Source: an uncultured Pseudoflavonifractor sp. (GTDB taxonomy: Bacteria; Bacillota; Clostridia; Oscillospirales; Oscillospiraceae). Taken from it: a stretch of DNA of 64,000 nt. Positions 30,581 to 40,600 of the stretch are shown here, piece after piece (the first letter of the stretch is position 1; each line of letters opens with the position of its first letter). Both the position numbers and the translations under genes were made by a program. A model generated the notes under the pieces. It made no database searches and had not been told where the DNA came from. It worked only from the letters and a program-made list of their open reading frames with translations. Where the stretch lies: assembly GCF_944387275.1 (NCBI RefSeq), contig NZ_CALXEG010000005.1:21567-85566 (forward strand). The letters run 5' to 3'.

Positions 30581-32983
30581 ATGTCAACTTTCTCCCTGAA
30601 TTCCGGCTGGCTGGTGGCCCACCTGGGCGAGGAGGACAAGGCCATTCCCGTCAGCCTCCCCCACGACGCCATGCTCTCCGAGCCCCGCACAGCGGAGTCG
30701 GCGGGCGGCACCAACACGGGCTGGTTCCAGGGCCGGGACTACGTCTATGAAAAGGTCTTTGAAGCCCCGGCAGAGTGGGCGGACCGGGACGTATATCTGG
30801 AGTTCGAGGGCGTCTACCGCAACGCCGAGGTGTGGCTCAACAGCGAGCAGATCGCCTTCCACGCCTACGGCTACACCGGCTTCTACGTCCCTCTGACCGG
30901 CAGGGTACGGCTGGGAGAAGAGAACCTGCTCCGGGTCATTGCCCGCAACGCCGACCAGCCCAACTCCCGCTGGTACTCTGGCGCGGGCATCTACCGCCCG
31001 GTATGGCTCCATGTCCTCCCCAAAGCTCACATCGGCCTCGACGGCCTGAAGATCCAGACGCTGGACCATGTCCACCCCACTGTACGGGTGTCCCTGGCCC
31101 TGTCCTGCCCCGGCAACGTCCAGGTCGCCATTCTGGACGGGGACCGGGAGCTCTCCCGCACCGAGTGCAGCTGCAATCCCGGCGGCGCGGTGGACATTTC
31201 CCTCCCCGGCGCGGAGCTGTGGAGCCCGGACCACCCCAAGTGCTACACCTGCCGGGCAGTCTTCGGCGAGGACGTGCGGGAGGAATCCTTTGGTATCCGC
31301 ACCGTCGCCTGCGACAGCAGGCAGGGCTTGTGCATCAACGGCGACCGGGTCATCCTCCGGGGCGCCTGCATCCACCACGACAACGGCATTCTGGGGGCAG
31401 TCACCCTCCCCGAGGCGGAGGAGCGGAAGGTGCGCCTGCTGAAACAGGCGGGCTATAACGCCATCCGCTGTGCCCACAACCCCTGTTCCAAGGCCCTGCT
31501 GGACGCCTGCGACAGACTGGGCATGCTGGTGCTGGACGAGTACGCCGACATGTGGTACATCCACAAGACCCGGTATGACTACGCCTCCCACGTGCCGGAC
31601 AACTGGAAAAATGACCTGCGGGACCTGGTGGACAAGGACTTCAACCACCCCAGCGTGGTCATGTACTCCATCGGCAACGAGGTGTCCGAAACCGCCCAGA
31701 AGCGTGGCATTGAGCTGACCGGGCAGATGACGGAGTACCTCCACCAGCTGGACGACCGCCCTGTGACCTGCGGCATCAACATCTTCTTCAACTTCCTCAG
31801 CTCCATGGGCTTGGGCGTGTACAGCGACAAGAAGGCAGAGCAGGAGGCGGCCAAGGCGGAGCGGCGCAAAAGCGCCCCGGCGAAGAAGAAGGCCGTGGGC
31901 AGCGAGTTCTTCAACAACCTGGCCGGTCTGCTGGGCGCGGACTTCATGAAATTCGGCGCCACCCTCCACGGCAGCGACGTCAGGACCCGGGACGCCTTTG
32001 CCAGGCTGGACGTAGCCGGGTACAACTACGGTGAAAAGCGCTATCTGCGGGACCTGAAGAAGTACCCCCAGCGGGTCATTCTGGGCAGCGAGACCTTCTG
32101 CGCCGACGCGGCCCGGTTCTGGGACCTGGCCAAGGAGTACCCGGCCCTCATCGGCGACTTTGTGTGGACGGGCATGGACTATCTGGGCGAGGTGGGCCTG
32201 GGGGCCATGGAGTACAAAAGCTACGCCCCTGACTTTGACCACGGCCCCGGCTGGATCGCCGCCGGCGTGGGCGTGCTGGACCTGACCGGCGCACCCACCG
32301 GCCAGACCGCCTACACCCAGGTGGCCTTTGAGCTGTCCCCCATCCGCATCGGCGTGGTCCCCGCCGACCACGCCTTCGAGCCCCACTCTCCCTCTGCCTG
32401 GCGCATGAGCAACACCCATGAGACCTGGGCCTGGAACGGCTGTGAGGGCAAGGAGACACGGGTGGAGGTCTACGCCCGGGGCGCCAAAGTGGCCCTGATC
32501 CTCAACGGCAGGCCCATGGGAGAGAAGCGGCTGGACCGGGACAGCCGGGCGGCCTTCCGGGTGGCCTGGCAGCCGGGGGAGCTGACCGCCGTGGTCTACA
32601 GCTCCGACGGTGCCGAGCTAGGCCGCACCAGCCTCTCCAGCGCCGGAGAGGAGACCTGTCTCGCCGTGGAGCCAGAGCAGGCTCAGGTGACAGCCGGAGG
32701 GCTATGCTATATCCGCCTGAGATATACGGACGAAAAGGGCAGCCTCAAGCCCCTGGCCCGCGGGGAAATCCATGTGGCGGTGAAGGGCGGCGAGCTGCTG
32801 GCCCTGGGCAGCGCCTGCCCCTACAATGAGCGGGGCTACCTGACCGACACCACCGACACCTACTACGGCCAGGCTCTGGCCATTGTCCGTGCGGACGGGA
32901 CCGGTACCATTACGGTCCGGGCCGACAGCCCCTACGGCAGCGCCCAGGCCAGCGTGCCCTGCCGGGAGGAGGGCGGCAGATGA
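30581..32983 (+). CDS. GH2-family glycoside hydrolase (beta-galactosidase/arabinosidase-like)
   Basis: This 800-residue cytoplasmic enzyme has no signal peptide. The sugar-binding domain is at 1-150 (VYLEFEGVYRNAEVWLN, SRWYSGAGIYRPVWLHV), an immunoglobulin-like domain follows, then the barrel with RGACIHHDNGILG, acid/base Glu367 in YSIGNEVSE and nucleophile Glu504 in VILGSETF. C-terminal DUF4982-like beta domains follow (WAWNGCEGKETRVEVYARG). A Lys/Ala-rich insert near 415-440 is unusual. It should hydrolyse imported oligosaccharides; the exact bond is not readable. It overlaps the GtrA-like gene by four bases (ATGA). Confidence 0.92.
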   Translation: MSTFSLNSGWLVAHLGEEDKAIPVSLPHDAMLSEPRTAESAGGTNTGWFQGRDYVYEKVFEAPAEWADRDVYLEFEGVYRNAEVWLNSEQIAFHAYGYTGFYVPLTGRVRLGEENLLRVIARNADQPNSRWYSGAGIYRPVWLHVLPKAHIGLDGLKIQTLDHVHPTVRVSLALSCPGNVQVAILDGDRELSRTECSCNPGGAVDISLPGAELWSPDHPKCYTCRAVFGEDVREESFGIRTVACDSRQGLCINGDRVILRGACIHHDNGILGAVTLPEAEERKVRLLKQAGYNAIRCAHNPCSKALLDACDRLGMLVLDEYADMWYIHKTRYDYASHVPDNWKNDLRDLVDKDFNHPSVVMYSIGNEVSETAQKRGIELTGQMTEYLHQLDDRPVTCGINIFFNFLSSMGLGVYSDKKAEQEAAKAERRKSAPAKKKAVGSEFFNNLAGLLGADFMKFGATLHGSDVRTRDAFARLDVAGYNYGEKRYLRDLKKYPQRVILGSETFCADAARFWDLAKEYPALIGDFVWTGMDYLGEVGLGAMEYKSYAPDFDHGPGWIAAGVGVLDLTGAPTGQTAYTQVAFELSPIRIGVVPADHAFEPHSPSAWRMSNTHETWAWNGCEGKETRVEVYARGAKVALILNGRPMGEKRLDRDSRAAFRVAWQPGELTAVVYSSDGAELGRTSLSSAGEETCLAVEPEQAQVTAGGLCYIRLRYTDEKGSLKPLARGEIHVAVKGGELLALGSACPYNERGYLTDTTDTYYGQALAIVRADGTGTITVRADSPYGSAQASVPCREEGGR

Positions 32984-33657
32984 GCGGCAGCGTAAAAAAG
33001 CTGGGCCAGTCCGGCCCCATCCGCACTCTGGTAGACCTGTGGCGGCGCCACCCCAAGATCGCCCAGTTCATCACCTATTTCCTGGTAGGAAACCTGGCCA
33101 CTCTGGTACAGGTGGTACTCATCCCGGTGCTCCAGCCCGTCTTTGGGGCCACCGGGCTGGTGGACGTGGACCTGCACCTGTTCGGGCCCATCGGCGACCC
33201 GGCGGCTGTCACCACCGTGACGGTGGCCGGGGAGACCGTCACCGGCCTCAATCCCTACTACGTATTCAACTTCACCGCCGGACCGGTAAACACCCTGGTG
33301 CACACCACCCTCAACGGCATCACCGGCGACTACCTGGCCCACGGCGGTCTGGCCTACTTTCTGGCCACCTTCATCCCCCTGATCCTCTCCCAGGTGGTGA
33401 GCTTCTTCATGCAGCGGAAGGTCACCTTCAAGTCCGACGGCAACGTGGCCTGGCAGGCCATATGGTACTTTCTGGCCTTCTGTGTCATCACCGTGGGGGC
33501 CAACGCCCTGTACGGCGTATATCAGCCCTGGCTTTACAGCACCATCGGCGAGGGGCCCGGCGGCCTGGTGGCCGCCTTCCTCCAGTGCTGCATCGCCTTC
33601 TGGGTGTTCTTCCCCATCATGAAAATCATCTTTCCTGAGAGCAAAACCCAGAGCTGA
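32980..33657 (+). CDS. GtrA-like membrane protein
   Basis: This 225-residue protein has four membrane helices with the GtrA pattern (QFITYFLVGNLATLVQVVLI; FLATFIPLILSQVVSFFMQR then KVTFKSDGN; IWYFLAFCVITVGANALYGV; FLQCCIAFWVFFPIMKIIFP). Between the first two helices is an insert of about 70 residues (TVTVAGETVTGLNPYYVFN) not found in short GtrA proteins. GtrA proteins move lipid-linked sugars or associate with glycan synthesis; its role beside a GH2 gene is uncertain. ATGA overlap with GH2 indicates coupling. Confidence 0.85.
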   Translation: MSGSVKKLGQSGPIRTLVDLWRRHPKIAQFITYFLVGNLATLVQVVLIPVLQPVFGATGLVDVDLHLFGPIGDPAAVTTVTVAGETVTGLNPYYVFNFTAGPVNTLVHTTLNGITGDYLAHGGLAYFLATFIPLILSQVVSFFMQRKVTFKSDGNVAWQAIWYFLAFCVITVGANALYGVYQPWLYSTIGEGPGGLVAAFLQCCIAFWVFFPIMKIIFPESKTQS

Positions 33658-33690
33658 CCCTGCACAGGCCAGCGTAAAGGAGCCATTTTT

Positions 33691-36078
33691 ATGGAACAGG
33701 AGACAACGGCCCGGGCCGTCCTCAGCGGCGGCACGGCGCTCGGCATTGAACTGGGTTCCACCCGCATCAAAGCGGTCCTCATCGGGCCCGACCACGCCCC
33801 ACTGGCCTCCGGCGCATACAGCTGGGAGAGCCGCCTGGAAAACGGGCTGTGGACCTACCATCTGGATGACATGTGGCAGGGTATCCAGGCTGCCTACGCC
33901 CAGATGGCCGCCCAGATCAGGGCGCGGTACGGCGTCACCCTGCGCCGTCCGGGCGCTCTGGGTGTGTCCGCCATGATGCACGGATACCTGCCCTTTGACC
34001 GGCAGGGCCGCCAACTGACGGCTTTCCGCACCTGGCGCAACACCAAGACCGCCCAGGCGGCGGAGGAGCTGACCGGCTGTCTGGGCTTCAACATCCCCCA
34101 GCGGTGGAGCGCCGCCCACCTGTACCAGGCGGTGCTGGACAGCGAGCCCCACGTGGCACATCTGGACTTTCTCACCACCCTGGCCGGCTATGTCCACTGG
34201 CAGCTCACCGGGGAGAAGGTGCTGGGGGTGGGAGACGCCTCCGGCATGTTCCCCATCGGTCCGGACATCGTGGACTACGACAAGGACATGCTGGATCGGT
34301 TCGACGGCCTGCTCCAGGCCCACGGCCACAGTTTTACACTGCGGCAGGTGCTGCCCAGGGTGCTCCCGGCAGGGACCGCAGCGGGCACTCTGACCGCTGC
34401 CGGCGCCCGGCTGCTGGACCCCACCGGCACACTGGAGCCCGGCGTGCCCTGCTGTCCCCCGGAGGGGGACGCGGGCACCGGCATGGCCGCCACCAACAGT
34501 GTGGCCCCCAGGACAGGCAATGTGTCCGCTGGCACCTCCCTGTTCGCCATGGTGGTGCTGGAGCGGCCTCTGTCCAGGGTCTACCCGGAGATCGACCTGG
34601 TGGCCACCCCGTCGGGGGCCCCGGCGGCCATGGTCCACTGCAATACCTGCACCTCCGACCTGGACGCCTGGGTCCGTCTGCTGGGCGAGACGGCGGCCGC
34701 CGCCCTCAGCGCCGCCGGGCGCCTCCCCTGCCCCCTGGTGTACAAGGCCACCGCCAAGACCTGCGGTGAGATCACCGACCTGGTCCGGGAGGCCAACCAC
34801 GACCCCCGCTGCGCCGGTATCGTGGCCTGGTGCCACACCTTCAGCCCCTCCAAGATGTGGATCAACGGGCTGGTGGACCTGCGCAAGCCCTACTGCCATC
34901 TGGCCACCCAGTACAACCGGGACATCCCCAACGAAGAGATCGACATGGACTTCATGAACCTGAACCAGGCCGCCCACGGGGACCGGGAGCACGGCTTTCT
35001 GGGCGCCCGGCTCCGTCTGCCCCGGAAGGTCATCGCCGGCTACTGGCGGGACGAGGCCGTCCAGCGCCGCCTGGGAGACTGGATGCGCGCCGCCGTGGGC
35101 GTGGCCTTCTCCCGCTCGCTGAAGGTGATGCGCTTCGGCGACAACATGCGGGAGGTGGCCGTCACAGAAGGCGACAAGGTGGAGGCCCAGATCAAGCTGG
35201 GCTGGCAGGTGAACACCTGGCCGGTGGGCCGGCTGGTGGAGACCATGGACGCCGTCACCGAGGAACAGATCAATGCCCTGGTGGAGGAGTACCGCAAGAG
35301 CTACGACCTGGACCCCGCCGACCTGGAGGTGATCCGCTACCAGGCCCGGGAGGAGCTGGCCATGAAGGCCATGCTGGACGGCGAGGGCTGCAGGGCCTTC
35401 TCCAACAACTTCCAGGACCTGTACGGCATGCGCCAGCTGCCCGGCCTGGCCACCCAGCACCTGATGGCCCAGGGCTACGGATACGGCGGCGAGGGAGACT
35501 GGAAGGTGGCGGCCATGACCGCCATTCTCAAGGCCATGAGCGAGGGGCAGACCGGCGGCACCGCCTTTATGGAGGACTACACCTATCACCTGGAGCCGGG
35601 CAACCAGTACAGTCTGGGCGCCCACATGCTGGAGGTGTGCCCCTCGGTGGCGGCGGCACGGCCCCGCATTGAGGTCCATCCCCTGGGCATCGGCGACCGG
35701 GAGCCCCCCGCCCGGCTGGTGTTTGAGGGCCACGCGGGCAAGGCCATTGTGGTCAGTCTGGTGGACATGGGCGGCCGGTTCCGGCTCATCTGCCAGGATA
35801 TCCACTGCGTCAAGCCCATCTTCCCCATGCCCAACCTGCCGGTGGCCCGGGTGATGTGGCAGCCCCTCCCCGACCTGACCACCGGCGTGGAGTGCTGGAT
35901 CACCGCAGGCGGCGCCCACCACACCGTCCTCAGCTACGACGTGACCGCCGGGCAGATGAGGGACTGGGCCAGGATGATGGACATCGAGTTCGTCCACATC
36001 ACCGCAGGCACCACGCCGGAGCGTCTGGAGCACGACCTCTTCCTCTCCGACCTGGCCTGGAAGCTGAGAGGGCGGTGA
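33691..36078 (+). CDS. In-frame chimera: FGGY sugar kinase (N-terminal part) fused to L-arabinose isomerase (lacking its N-terminus)
   Basis: Residues 15-335 are an FGGY kinase ([70 protein letters not shown]). From about residue 344 the protein is AraA ([106 protein letters not shown]). All four AraA metal/catalytic positions (two Glu, two His) are present. Missing are about 190 residues of the kinase C-terminal domain and about 43 residues of AraA, including the GSQHLYG region. The start has AAAGGAG upstream. The join is near 34690-34720. No frameshift or stop is seen. Each half is incomplete, so activity is doubtful. Confidence 0.9.
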   Translation: MEQETTARAVLSGGTALGIELGSTRIKAVLIGPDHAPLASGAYSWESRLENGLWTYHLDDMWQGIQAAYAQMAAQIRARYGVTLRRPGALGVSAMMHGYLPFDRQGRQLTAFRTWRNTKTAQAAEELTGCLGFNIPQRWSAAHLYQAVLDSEPHVAHLDFLTTLAGYVHWQLTGEKVLGVGDASGMFPIGPDIVDYDKDMLDRFDGLLQAHGHSFTLRQVLPRVLPAGTAAGTLTAAGARLLDPTGTLEPGVPCCPPEGDAGTGMAATNSVAPRTGNVSAGTSLFAMVVLERPLSRVYPEIDLVATPSGAPAAMVHCNTCTSDLDAWVRLLGETAAAALSAAGRLPCPLVYKATAKTCGEITDLVREANHDPRCAGIVAWCHTFSPSKMWINGLVDLRKPYCHLATQYNRDIPNEEIDMDFMNLNQAAHGDREHGFLGARLRLPRKVIAGYWRDEAVQRRLGDWMRAAVGVAFSRSLKVMRFGDNMREVAVTEGDKVEAQIKLGWQVNTWPVGRLVETMDAVTEEQINALVEEYRKSYDLDPADLEVIRYQAREELAMKAMLDGEGCRAFSNNFQDLYGMRQLPGLATQHLMAQGYGYGGEGDWKVAAMTAILKAMSEGQTGGTAFMEDYTYHLEPGNQYSLGAHMLEVCPSVAAARPRIEVHPLGIGDREPPARLVFEGHAGKAIVVSLVDMGGRFRLICQDIHCVKPIFPMPNLPVARVMWQPLPDLTTGVECWITAGGAHHTVLSYDVTAGQMRDWARMMDIEFVHITAGTTPERLEHDLFLSDLAWKLRGR

Positions 36079-36083
36079 GCGGC

Positions 36084-36788
36084 ATGCTGGACGAACTGCG
36101 GCAGGCCGTATGGGCGGCCAACCTGGAGCTGCCCCGCCGGGGGCTGGTGACCTACACCTGGGGCAACGTGTCCGGCATCGACCGGGACCGGGGTCTGGTG
36201 GTCATCAAGCCCTCCGGCGTGGAATACGAATCCCTGACGCCTGAGGACCTGGTGGTGGTGGATCTGGACGGCAACACGGTGGAGGGCAGCCTGAACCCCT
36301 CCAGCGACACGGCTACCCATCTGGCGCTCTACAGGGCCTTCCCCCACCTGGGCGGGGTGGTCCACACCCACAGCCCCAACGCCGTGGCCTGGGCCCAGGC
36401 AGAGGAGGACATCCCCTGCTACGGCACCACCCACGCCGACTACTTCTACGGTCCCATCCCCTGCGCCCGCCGCCTGACCAGGGCGGAGATCGACGGAGAC
36501 TACGAGGGCAACACAGGCCGGGTCATTGTGGAGACCTTCCAGAGCCGGAACATAGACCCGGACTACATCCCCGGCGTGATCTGCGCCGGACACGGCCCCT
36601 TTGTCTGGGGCCGCAGCCCGGCTCAGGCGGTATACCACAGCGTGGTGCTGGAGGAGGTGGCCCGTATGGCCATTCTCACCCGGCAGGTTTGCCCTGCCGC
36701 CCATGCCGCGCCCCAGGCCATGCTGGACAAGCATTTTCTTCGCAAGCACGGACCCAACGCCTATTACGGGCAGAAACAGCACGCGTAA
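36084..36788 (+). CDS. araD: L-ribulose-5-phosphate 4-epimerase
   Basis: The enzyme converts L-ribulose 5-phosphate to D-xylulose 5-phosphate, linking arabinose to the pentose phosphate pathway. This 234-residue class II aldolase-like protein has [36 protein letters not shown], the zinc ligands in [14 protein letters not shown] and GHGPFVWG, and the C-terminal HGPNAYYGQ with its conserved Tyr. I chose the ATG at 36084; a GTG at 36075 overlapping the previous stop is an alternative. It directly follows the kinase-isomerase chimera in the operon. Confidence 0.96.
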   Translation: MLDELRQAVWAANLELPRRGLVTYTWGNVSGIDRDRGLVVIKPSGVEYESLTPEDLVVVDLDGNTVEGSLNPSSDTATHLALYRAFPHLGGVVHTHSPNAVAWAQAEEDIPCYGTTHADYFYGPIPCARRLTRAEIDGDYEGNTGRVIVETFQSRNIDPDYIPGVICAGHGPFVWGRSPAQAVYHSVVLEEVARMAILTRQVCPAAHAAPQAMLDKHFLRKHGPNAYYGQKQHA

Positions 36789-36793
36789 ACGCG

Positions 36794-36838
36794 ATCACGG
36801 AGCGCCCCGGACGAAAATCGTCCGGGGCGCTCCGTGAT
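36794..36838. terminator. Perfect 21-bp hairpin between convergent araD and lyxose isomerase genes
   Basis: Two 21-base arms (36794-36814 and 36818-36838) are exactly complementary around an AAA loop. There is no good T-run on either strand. It lies five bases after the araD stop and probably ends or protects transcripts from both sides. Confidence 0.65.
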
Positions 36839-36904
36839 TCGTCATGGTCTGTGCCGCTCCGTTCCGGGCCGTCATCCCCGCCCGGCGCGGACAATTACAG
36901 CGCT

Positions 36905-37591
36905 TTACCGCCCCTTTGCCTGGGGGTACTCGTTGCACAGCAGGTAGAGTGGGGTTTCATCCTCCTCGATGGTGGGAAAGCGCCCCTGCTTCTCATAGAA
37001 CCGGTTGTCCACATTGTCGTCATTGGTCATGGACACCTCGCCGATGAGCACCGGGCCGTGGCCCTTCTCCGCCCAGAAGGCGTGGTACTGCCTCTGGGGC
37101 AGGGTGATGCTCATGCCGGGCGTCAGGCGGAGCACAGTGGCGGCGGGAACCGTCTTCTCCACGCCGTCCAGGTGGACGGTCACCGGCGTATCCGCCAGTT
37201 CCTCATCCTCCGTGGCGTTCCACACCTGGACCATCAGGTTGCCGCCGCCCCGGTTGATGATGTCCTCCATCTTGCTCCAGTGGAAGTGGTTAGGGGAGAG
37301 CTGATCCTCTTGAGAGATAAGCAGCTTCTCCGCGTAGGGCTTTTTGTACTTGCTGTTGTGCAGGTTTCCGTTGCGGATGGTGAAGAGGGCCAGTCCGATC
37401 TCGCGGAATCTCCCGTGGCCATAGTCGGTGATGTCCCAGCCCAGCATATTGTCCCGGATCTCGTCGCACTCATGCCCGGCCCGCGCCCAGTCCTCCGGGC
37501 TCCAATAGGCCCAGGGCGGCAGCCGGAAATTCATTTCTTTGCAAAAATCCACCGCATCCCGCAGGATGGCATTGATTTCAGAGCGTTTCAT
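36905..37591 (-). CDS. D-lyxose/D-mannose-type sugar isomerase (cupin)
   Basis: This 228-residue cupin enzyme belongs to the D-lyxose ketol-isomerase family that interconverts D-lyxose with D-xylulose (and often D-mannose with D-fructose). Visible landmarks are MNFRLPPWAYWSPEDW, GWDITDYGHGRFREIGLALF, NHFHWSKMEDIINRGGGNL, LPQRQYHAFWAEKG and IGEVSMTNDDNVDNRF; the His, Glu and His in these are the expected metal ligands. The ATG at 37591 has GGAG upstream, and nine further upstream residues lack support. It is last in the minus-strand series after the large S-layer protein and lies next to araD, matching pentose use. Confidence 0.93.
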   Translation of the reverse strand: MKRSEINAILRDAVDFCKEMNFRLPPWAYWSPEDWARAGHECDEIRDNMLGWDITDYGHGRFREIGLALFTIRNGNLHNSKYKKPYAEKLLISQEDQLSPNHFHWSKMEDIINRGGGNLMVQVWNATEDEELADTPVTVHLDGVEKTVPAATVLRLTPGMSITLPQRQYHAFWAEKGHGPVLIGEVSMTNDDNVDNRFYEKQGRFPTIEEDETPLYLLCNEYPQAKGR

Positions 37592-37621
37592 ACAGCACGG
37601 TCTCCTTTTTGGTATCATGGA

Positions 37622-37656
37622 GGGCCGGCGGCAGGAGATCGTCCTGCCGCCGGCCC
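37622..37656 (-). promoter_or_regulatory. Intercistronic hairpin after the large S-layer protein gene
   Basis: A perfect 15-bp stem (GGGCCGGCGGCAGGA and its complement, loop of five) lies between the stop at 37670 and the isomerase start at 37591. No T-run follows, so it may be a processing or stability element rather than a full terminator. Confidence 0.5.
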
Positions 37657-37669
37657 GGGGATCTGAAGC

Positions 37670-40600
37670 TCAGCCCACCAGGGCCTTGATATAGCGCTGG
37701 ATGGTAAGGGCGAGCTGGCCGCGGTCTACGGCTCTGCCCGGGTTCTCAGCCGCTCCCACGCCCGTCTCGGCGCACCACAGGAGAGCTGCCTCCCGCTCGG
37801 TCAGCGTCCCATCCTCAGGCTCCACGACGCCCAGCGCTCCCGCGTACCGGTAGAGCATGACGGCTGTCTGCTCCCACGTCAGGGCAGCGTCAGGCGCAAA
37901 CCGTCCGCCGCCCACGCCGTTGGTCACGCCGCTGTCCTGGCACCAGGCCACCGCGTCGGCGTACCACGCCCCGGCCTCCACATCCATGAAGTCCGCGGGC
38001 CGGTCCGCCTTCTCCATGCCGTCCAGCCGGTAGAGCACGGTCACCAAGGTGGCGCGGTCCACGGGAAGCTCAGGCGCAAAGGTCTGATCTCCCGTACCGG
38101 AGAAGATGCCCTGGGCGGCCATCTGCTCCGCAGCCGCCTTGATCTCGGCGTCTGTAATGTCGGTGAAGGACGCCGCTCTCTGCTCAAAGCGGATGACCGC
38201 GGATTCCTCCAGCCAGATGCGGGCCCGTCCATTCTGGATGTATGCGATGGGCAGAACGGTCTCGGTCCCGTCTTCCTCCACGCGGACCGCCACATTGCCG
38301 CTGCCGGAGGGGACCTCCACCACAGCGCCGTCCACACCGGCGGGGATGGTGATCCGGCTCTGCGCCTCCCCGGCCTCGGTGACCGTGGTCTGCGCCGTCA
38401 CGCCGTCGGGCCGGGTCAGCGTCTCGGTGACATCGCCGGTGATCAGGTCTCTCTGCGTGACCAGCTTGCTGCCGTCCGGCAGGGTTTCCACGCTTCCGGA
38501 AGCGGTGGGCGGCATGTAATCGGCCGTCTCCTCGCCGGGCGCCTCCTCAGCGGGGGCGGTGGCGTGGACGATATTGGCGTGGAGCCGCTTGCCGCCCTCG
38601 TAGAACATGTGCCAGCGGCCCTCGTCGTCCTGAATGAAGCAGGGCGCTCCGGCGCGGCCGTAGTCGGGATAGGCGCTCTCATCGTCCGGGTTGTCGGGGT
38701 CGGCAGAGTCCTTGGAGTCGTAGAACACGCCCCACTCGATGCACTCGTTCAGGCTCTCGCCCACCTCAAAGGCGTACATGTTGCCGGAGGAGGCGTGGCA
38801 GATGACAAAGTAACGGGTCTCACCGTCCACCTCCCAGGGCATGAACCAGGGACCGGAGAAGTTCCCCTGGTACTCGTCGTTCATGGTGGGGTCCAGCAGC
38901 GGTTCCTGAACCACTGTCCAGTCGGTGCCGTTGTCGGAATAGGCCCAGCAGATGTCCCGGTTCTTGTCGCTGAAGCCGCCGGTGGGGCTGATCATCAGCA
39001 GCATGATATACTTGTTGCCCAGCTCCGGGATGGTGTGCTCAAACACACGGGCATAGCTGGCCTCGCCGCCGTCGCTGCGGAAATCAGTGGCTCTGAGGCA
39101 CTCGCCGCCGTACTCCCAGTGGAGCAGGTCATCGGACAGGGCATAGCGGGTGACGGGGTTCTCCCCGTGGAAGTACATGATGTAGCACCCCTGTTCCTCC
39201 AGCCACATGACGTAGGGAGAGGACACGTGGGAGACATCGTAGTAGGGATCCCACTGGTTGGACACCACCGGGTTGCCATCGTACTCGATCCAGGGCCCGT
39301 CCAGAGAGTTGGATACGGCCACGCAGTTGCCTGCGGGATTGTCATGGGGCGCGTAGAACAGGTAGTAGCGGTAGTCGCCCAGCTCGTTGCTCACGGGGTG
39401 GTCCTTGGTGTCCACAATGGTGGGGAAATTGAACTCATTTGTGGGGTTGTAGATATAGTCTTCCAGCTCAATGGTATAGCCCTGGGCGGTGAACTCAGGG
39501 AACACCGGGGCGGTGCGGTCGGCCTCCACGTTGTAGACGCCGGAGTACCGGGTCCGTCCGTTGGCCACGGCCTTCACATAGTAGCCGTTGACTGCCAGGC
39601 CGCTGGGGATGGTGAGCTGGGCGGAAGCGGTGCCGCCGATGAAGGAGGCCGTGGCCGGAGCCACGCCGTCCACCGCCTGATGGCGCTTGTCCACCAGGGT
39701 CAGGGTCACCTGCTCGCCGTCGGCAAAGCCGGTGCCGGTGACGCTCACATCCACCACAGCGCTCTCGGTCTCCTTCTGGCTGGTACCGGAGAGGGTGACC
39801 TCTGTCACCCGGGCAGGAGACACGCCGTCGGGCAGCACCTCGCCGGTGCCCAGCCGGACATGCTTCACATCCAGATTGCAGCGGCCGCCGTTGTCAGCGC
39901 CCAGGCGGATCAGGTCGCCGCCCTTGTAGGTGGTGAGGGGGACATTTTCAAAGGCCAGCTGGTCGTCCACGAAGAGATCGAACACATACACGCCCGCGTC
40001 CAGCCGCACTACAATACTGAAGGTATGCCACACGGTGGTGTCCAGCGCCATGGTGTACTCGCCTGTGCCGTTGGACATGGTGCTGACAAAGCCGTCCTCG
40101 CCGTAGCCCAGGAAAATGGAGGCGATCTTGCCGTCGGTGTCGTTGGCGTCCGTGCCCATGCGCACGGCGATCTCATTGGCCTGGTTGTCCACCATGCCGG
40201 CTACCCTGGCCTCCACCTGGAGGGTAAAGCCGTCTCTGGGCAGCGCCAGGGTTGCGGGGGAGATCACCCAGTGATAGAGCTTCTCCGTGCCGATGCCGCT
40301 CTCGTTGGGCTTGCTGATGTTAATGTACTCGTCCTGTTGCGTGATGCTGCCCGTCTTTGTAGAGGAGCGCCAGCCGTCCGCCGTCCAGTCGGGCGCCATG
40401 GCGTGGTCCATCAGATCCCAACCGGCGGCAGGGGCCTGATCGCCTTCCACCAGGACCGGTGTGGTGGTATTCTCCAGGGGGAGCTGAAGGGGGGTGTTGT
40501 CCTTGACCACAGTGGCATTGGCCTGGAGATCGCTCACCGTGGAGCTGGTGTCGTACGCATCCACAAAGGGGTTGAGGCCGTAGAGGTAGCGCACCTGGCC

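Noticed and set aside
32932..36033. A minus-strand frame of 1033 residues opposite GtrA, the kinase-AraA chimera and AraD
   Set aside because: It lacks a ribosome site and motifs; the plus strand encodes recognisable enzymes over the same bases.
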